A stretch of 9,625 nt of DNA, from the NCBI GenBank assembly GCA_012511425.1, contig JAAZGC010000079.1, positions 1 to 9,625 on the forward strand, in the 5' to 3' direction. Shown piece by piece: positions 6,080 through 9,625 of this stretch; within the stretch, counting starts at the first letter, position 1, and each line of letters opens with the position of its first letter. Below the pieces are notes generated by a model. The model saw only the letters and a list, made by a program, of their open reading frames with translations, was not told the DNA's origin and did no database searches. The position numbers were made by a program, and so were the translations under genes. The DNA is from Clostridiales bacterium (GTDB lineage Bacteria; Bacillota; Clostridia; Oscillospirales; CAG-272).

Positions 6080-7570
6080 GTGAAGTCATATTTAAAAACC
6101 GCAGCTCTGATTCTGGCTTTGCTGATAGCAATATCAGCCGTATCATGCGGCGGCACTGACACCAAGTCATCAGTTTCAGAATTGACAGAAGCATCACCCG
6201 ACGATCAAACCGCCGCCGAAACAGAAAAACCGTCAATAACCGACGGTCTTGATTTCAAAGGTGCGGAAGTTCGTTTTTCAATGAGCAATACCGATATAAG
6301 CTCAGCCGAGTTCCTGGAAGGACCGGAAGATCAGACCGGCGATATGGTGCTTGACGCCGTCTGGCAGCGGAATTTATATGTTCAGGAAAAGCTGAATGTC
6401 AATTTCAAATATACCGACACCGATGTTTCCTGGAGCTCCGTTGCCGATTATGTTCGTAAGATGGTGCTGTCCGGAACCGACGATTTTGACATAATCGTCA
6501 ACGACCAGAGAGGACTTTCTACCGTCGGCGTCGAAAAGCTGCTGCGCAAAGCTCAGGACTGCGAATACTTTGACTTTACGACGCAAGGCTGGTGGCTGAG
6601 CTACATGGAAGACCTTTCGGTAAAAAGCGGAGAGACTTATCTGCTTGTCGGAGATTACTTCATGGACGTTCTGAGGCGTTCCCACCTGCTTTATTACAAC
6701 CGGACGCTTTTTGAAAATATATACGGCGATCCGGACTCGCTTTATTCGGAAGTTATCAACAACACTTGGACATTTGATCGTCTGGCGGAGCTTGCGGCCG
6801 GCGCATACTCCGATTTGAACGGTGACGGAAAAAGCGACAAGAACGATCAATTCGGCCTTATAATAGGCGGTATCGGCGGCTCGATTTTCCCATATGTTTA
6901 CAGCGGCGATTATAAAGCAATCAGCCGCGACGAAGACGGTTTTCCGTATCTTGACTTTGACCTTGAACGGGCGCAGACGCTGTATGAAAAGGTCTACAAC
7001 TGTTTCTACGGTATAGGCACCTTCACGAAATTAAATGAAAACGGAGTCGACCTGCACGAAAAATTTATATCCGGAACTGCGCTTTTCATATCGACCGCCG
7101 AAATCGCAAACTTCGAGAATTTCCGAGCTATGGAAAACGATATCGGACTGGTTCCTTATCCGAAAACCGACGAAACTCAGCCATCATATAACACTGTTGT
7201 GCATGATACCGCCGAAATCGGATGCATTCCGATCACAACGCAGGAATATAATATAGCTTCGGCAGTTATCCAGGCGCTGAACGAAGCCACGGCAAAATCC
7301 GTTACGCCGGTTTATTACGAAAACGCATTGAAGATCAAGTATGTCCGCGACGAATATTCGGCGCAGATGATAGACCTCATCCATGACGGTATTAACGGAC
7401 AGTTTACTTTAATCTATGGCGGCGAATGGGCAAACGATATCTTTACCTGGACTTTCCTGCAGCCTCTGAAAGACAAAGGAGACTCTATAAGCGCCGAATA
7501 CGCAAAACGCGAAAGCGCTGCGAAAGAAGGTCTTTTAAAGCTTCGAGTCACATACGAAAGCAACAGCTGA
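6080..7570 (+). CDS. Lipoprotein extracellular solute-binding protein (ABC importer, carbohydrate type)
   Basis: A 496-residue protein starting at GTG (6080-6082) with a strong AAGGAGG at 6065-6071. MKSYLK plus a hydrophobic stretch ends in S-A-V-S-C23-G-G, a lipobox with A at -3 instead of the commoner L. The mature protein should therefore be lipid-anchored outside the membrane. A low-complexity S/T/E/D linker (about 25-56) follows. The body resembles family 1 solute-binding proteins: NLYVQEKLNVNFKYT early on, LSGTDDFDIIV, LLYYNRTLFENIYG, and TWTFDRLAELAAGAYSDLNGDGKSDKNDQFG given in part. D245-x-N-x-D-G...D256 is an EF-hand-like calcium loop common in clostridial members. The usual partners, two permease genes and an ATPase, are absent on both sides. 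It is monocistronic, with its own promoter and terminator, so it must use a transport system encoded elsewhere. Ligand is unknown; oligosaccharide is the family-level guess. Confidence 0.85.
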   Translation: MKSYLKTAALILALLIAISAVSCGGTDTKSSVSELTEASPDDQTAAETEKPSITDGLDFKGAEVRFSMSNTDISSAEFLEGPEDQTGDMVLDAVWQRNLYVQEKLNVNFKYTDTDVSWSSVADYVRKMVLSGTDDFDIIVNDQRGLSTVGVEKLLRKAQDCEYFDFTTQGWWLSYMEDLSVKSGETYLLVGDYFMDVLRRSHLLYYNRTLFENIYGDPDSLYSEVINNTWTFDRLAELAAGAYSDLNGDGKSDKNDQFGLIIGGIGGSIFPYVYSGDYKAISRDEDGFPYLDFDLERAQTLYEKVYNCFYGIGTFTKLNENGVDLHEKFISGTALFISTAEIANFENFRAMENDIGLVPYPKTDETQPSYNTVVHDTAEIGCIPITTQEYNIASAVIQALNEATAKSVTPVYYENALKIKYVRDEYSAQMIDLIHDGINGQFTLIYGGEWANDIFTWTFLQPLKDKGDSISAEYAKRESAAKEGLLKLRVTYESNS

Positions 7571-7584
7571 AAATACCGAAACAT

Positions 7585-7634
7585 AAAGCTTCCCCTTGTT
7601 CGGAGAACAGATGCCGAACAAGGGGAAGCTTTTT
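7585..7634. terminator. Terminator between converging genes
   Basis: A perfect 19-bp stem: left arm AAAGCTTCCCCTTGTTCGG (7585-7603) and its exact complement at 7614-7632, with a ten-base loop. On the plus strand it ends in TTTT (7631-7634), terminating the lipoprotein gene. On the minus strand the tail is TTTATGTTTC, a weaker T-run that can still end the glycohydrolase transcript, whose stop is only 11 bp away. Confidence 0.93.
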
Positions 7635-7644
7635 AAAGGTATGC

Positions 7645-9012
7645 TTATTTCGTTTTAATATGTCTTATCGTATTTTCCGCCATTTCATCAATGCTGACTT
7701 CGTAATATCCTTTGATATCGGTGCGGAGCTTTCCGCCCGTCGGCGCCGTCCATTCATCGGGAATTGAGCCTTCACCGTACATCATGCCGTAAATTGAGCC
7801 GGCAGTCGCACCGTTGCAGTCGGTGTCAAATCCCTGCATCACCGACCAGCAGACAGTATCGGCGTAATCCTTGCCCCAAAGCACCGCGGCTGCGACTATC
7901 ATTGCGTTTGAGACTGTATAGCACCAGTCGAAGCCGATCTTTTCGTCATACCTTGAAGCTATCATCTTCGACGCCTCGTCTATCGGTTTTCCTGAAAGAT
8001 AAAGCTCAAGAATGTCGGTTACTTCACGGAAGAAGCGGCTGTTTTGCGGAACCTCGCCGAGTCCGGCGCTTATTACTTCGACCGGGTCGTCGCATACCGC
8101 GGCCCAGGCAAGCGCCGCCGCAACGAACATCTCGCCGTATATCCCGTTTTTGATATGGCTGATGCTCGCATCCCGCCACGCCATTTCCGCCGCAAGCTCC
8201 GGGTCTCCGGGAGCGATGTATCCGAAATAATCTCCGCGTATCTGCGCCCCGATATATTCGCGGTAAGGGTTATGATAAACGGCCGACTCCGGCGGTTTAA
8301 GCCCCGCGATGAGATTTCTGTAAGCTACACGTTCAGCCGTGCAGTAAGCCCAGACAGTTGCGTTTGTCAGCCACTCAAAAGCGATGTCGTCCGGCTTGAA
8401 GCCCTTGCCGTATCTTTCGATAAGCTTCATTGCCGTAACCGTGTAATTGGTGTCGTCATCGGAGGGAGCTATGCCGTTTATCGTGTCGATAAAGGTGCCG
8501 CCGCTCCACTGTCCCAGCTCGCGGCATTTTTCCTCGTCTTTTTTGAGATACCTGGTAATCGGCCAGTTGTCCTGCGCTTCGGCGTATTTCTGAATGTTGC
8601 CGGTTCTCCATCCCTCAACCGGCTTTCCTAAAAGGCATCCGCACACCCTGCCGTACCATGCGCCTTTAATTTTCGGCAGAAGCCCGTCGATCTCTTCTTC
8701 GGTAAGCGCAATCTTTTGCTTGCGCCGGTCGGAACGGGCGTCTTTTATCCCGCAAAGGTCGGACGGCTCGATAAAACTGAAATCAGACCTCAGGGGTGTC
8801 ATCTGAAGCGTCTTATACATCGCGTCCGCCATGATATCTTTTTCCTCGGCCGAGGGCATGGTGTTGATAAGATCGACAAGCGGCTTGTATTTTACTACAT
8901 CTCGGCCTTCAAAGAGGCATTGCCGGTATTCTGTTTCAATCTCGCGGGCAAAATCGAGCCAGCTTCCCATTTTATCATAATAATACTGCCAGAACGGCAT
9001 CTTGTTATCCAT
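7645..9012 (-). CDS. ADP-ribosylglycohydrolase-family protein with N-terminal extension
   Basis: A 455-residue protein. Residues about 112-420 match the ADP-ribosylglycohydrolase (DraG/ARH, PF03747) fold, a helical hydrolase with a two-metal site that cleaves N-glycosidic bonds of ADP-ribose. Visible landmarks are KGAWYGRVCGCLLGKPVEG (116-134), the metal motif P-S184-D-D-D-T188, and GFD396-T-D398-CNGATAGSIYG supplying the remaining metal-binding aspartates. These ligands look intact, so it is probably active. DraG itself is about 300 residues; the first ~110 residues here (MPFWQYYYDKM..., TPLRSDFSFIEPSDL) are additional and unrecognised. The ATG at 9010-9012 has CGGAGA seven bases upstream. 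No ADP-ribosyltransferase or nitrogenase gene is nearby, so the DraG role in nitrogenase control is not implied. Many such clostridial proteins probably act on other ADP-ribosyl or nucleoside substrates; that is inference. It converges with the lipoprotein gene on a shared terminator. Confidence 0.88.
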   Translation of the reverse strand: MDNKMPFWQYYYDKMGSWLDFAREIETEYRQCLFEGRDVVKYKPLVDLINTMPSAEEKDIMADAMYKTLQMTPLRSDFSFIEPSDLCGIKDARSDRRKQKIALTEEEIDGLLPKIKGAWYGRVCGCLLGKPVEGWRTGNIQKYAEAQDNWPITRYLKKDEEKCRELGQWSGGTFIDTINGIAPSDDDTNYTVTAMKLIERYGKGFKPDDIAFEWLTNATVWAYCTAERVAYRNLIAGLKPPESAVYHNPYREYIGAQIRGDYFGYIAPGDPELAAEMAWRDASISHIKNGIYGEMFVAAALAWAAVCDDPVEVISAGLGEVPQNSRFFREVTDILELYLSGKPIDEASKMIASRYDEKIGFDWCYTVSNAMIVAAAVLWGKDYADTVCWSVMQGFDTDCNGATAGSIYGMMYGEGSIPDEWTAPTGGKLRTDIKGYYEVSIDEMAENTIRHIKTK

Positions 9013-9060
9013 ATAAGAATCTCCGTTTTTTAAATTTACTGAAATAACCCGAATATAATA

Positions 9061-9091
9061 ATATCCCGAAATGGAAATTGCTTCGGGATAT
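9061..9091 (-). terminator. Terminator after the right-edge gene (minus strand)
   Basis: Perfect 10-bp arms ATATCCCGAA (9061-9070) and TTCGGGATAT (9082-9091) enclose an 11-base loop. Read on the minus strand the hairpin is followed by TATTATATTC, a broken T-rich tail. It lies 10 bp after the stop of the right-edge gene and 48 bp upstream of the glycohydrolase ATG, so some readthrough into that gene is possible. Confidence 0.75.
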
Positions 9092-9101
9092 GAAATTTAA
9101 G

Positions 9102-9625
9102 TCAGCCTACAATAATTTTGACGCTGCCGTAGGTAATGCTTGAATAAACCGGCACATTGCCGACTCTCAAAGAATTTGTGCGGATCTCGACCTTGCCGCC
9201 GGCGGAAAGAAGGTTGGACAGCGCTGCGACATTCAGCGAGTTGATGCGGCAGTTTCCGGCTACGGTCCATAAAGTGCCGGACGAAAGGGTAACATTTGTC
9301 ACAACGGGGTCGCCGGTAAAGGTTCCGGCCCATTGGCTGCCTTCGTAAAGTCCGAACTTGATAGAGCTTCCGTCGGCATGATGCGTTGTTGACCAGATAT
9401 CTCCCGCGGCTTTCTGCCCGCGAAGCTCCATGTTTAAGGTGAATACCGGGCTTTCTTCGGTGTCCCTTACGGCAACCAATGTATCGCCTCCTTCAATAGT
9501 GTTTGAAGAAAGACGAATGTCGCCGTAAAGCGTGACGTCAAATACTGCAGCCTCGATGCCGGAAGTTATGGTGCAGTTCTTTATTACGGCATCGTTTGCA
9601 TTCAGCCCGTCGCCTTTGAATTTAA
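9102..9625 (-). CDS. 3' end of an unidentified, probably beta-helical or repeat-rich surface protein (partial)
   Basis: The frame ending in TGA at 9102-9104 is open to the right edge, giving 174 C-terminal residues of a longer protein. A TTG at 9477-9479 could be mistaken for a start, but the frame reads straight through it from KFKGDGLNANDAVIKNC at the edge, so it is internal. The visible part is rich in S, T, G, N and V with short alternating strands, such as NCTITSG, VTLYGDIRLSSNTIEGG, TNVTLSSGTLWTVAGNCRINSLNVA and GGKVEIRTNSLRVGNV. This pattern resembles right-handed parallel beta-helix proteins (pectate-lyase-like or adhesin-like) near their C-terminal end. No catalytic motif or wall-anchor signal (LPxTG, SLH) is present in this part. 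Family is not recognised with confidence; secretion is inferred only from the fold type. A terminator follows 10 bp after the stop. Confidence 0.7.
   Translation of the reverse strand, partial: KFKGDGLNANDAVIKNCTITSGIEAAVFDVTLYGDIRLSSNTIEGGDTLVAVRDTEESPVFTLNMELRGQKAAGDIWSTTHHADGSSIKFGLYEGSQWAGTFTGDPVVTNVTLSSGTLWTVAGNCRINSLNVAALSNLLSAGGKVEIRTNSLRVGNVPVYSSITYGSVKIIVG

Noticed and set aside
9477..9479. TTG as a start codon for the right-edge gene
   Set aside because: The reading frame continues upstream without a stop to the edge with matching composition, so the TTG is an internal leucine.

Overview
The window reads as chromosome of a Gram-positive anaerobe of the Clostridia type, probably a gut or rumen member of the Oscillospiraceae/Ruminococcaceae kind. 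That placement is inferred from several traits: near-consensus sigma-A promoters with exact 17-bp spacers, strong AGGAGG-type ribosome binding sites, an HrcA/CIRCE operator, a copper-amine-oxidase-N/CAP secreted protein, an anaerobe-style CxPxR sulfatase and a lipoprotein solute-binding protein. GC content looks close to 50 %. There are no insertion sequences, CRISPR arrays, phage genes or rRNA genes.

Layout. Positions 1-1908 hold two minus-strand genes that look like one transcription unit. A secreted CAP-domain protein is followed 13 bp later by a sulfatase that runs off the left edge. The sulfatase has an in-frame TAA exactly where the family's GK-x-H lysine should be. A divergent regulatory region (1909-2156) carries a near-perfect CIRCE element and a strong promoter facing an Hsp20 small heat-shock gene (2157-2588), which ends in a clear terminator. 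Next come a PhnP-like metallo-beta-lactamase-fold hydrolase (2860-3681) and a tRNA-Leu(CAG) with its own promoter and terminator (3755-3951). A likely two-gene unit follows: cysK (cysteine synthase) and a pyridoxamine/pyridoxal kinase. A separately promoted lipoprotein solute-binding protein (6080-7570) converges on an ADP-ribosylglycohydrolase-family gene (minus, 7645-9012), with a 19-bp-stem terminator between them. At the right edge is the 3' end of an unidentified, probably beta-helical protein (minus, 9102 to the edge), with its own terminator.

How the genes work together. The clearest link is cysK with the kinase, since the kinase product is the PLP cofactor CysK needs. Hsp20 and possibly the CAP/sulfatase unit may share HrcA control through the CIRCE between them. 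The sulfatase, solute-binding protein and beta-helix-like protein suggest glycan foraging, but none sits in a complete uptake or degradation locus here. I see mostly ordinary housekeeping and accessory genes. The items most worth a second look are the stop codon at the sulfatase lysine and the position of the CIRCE. I did not find evidence of a wholly new system.
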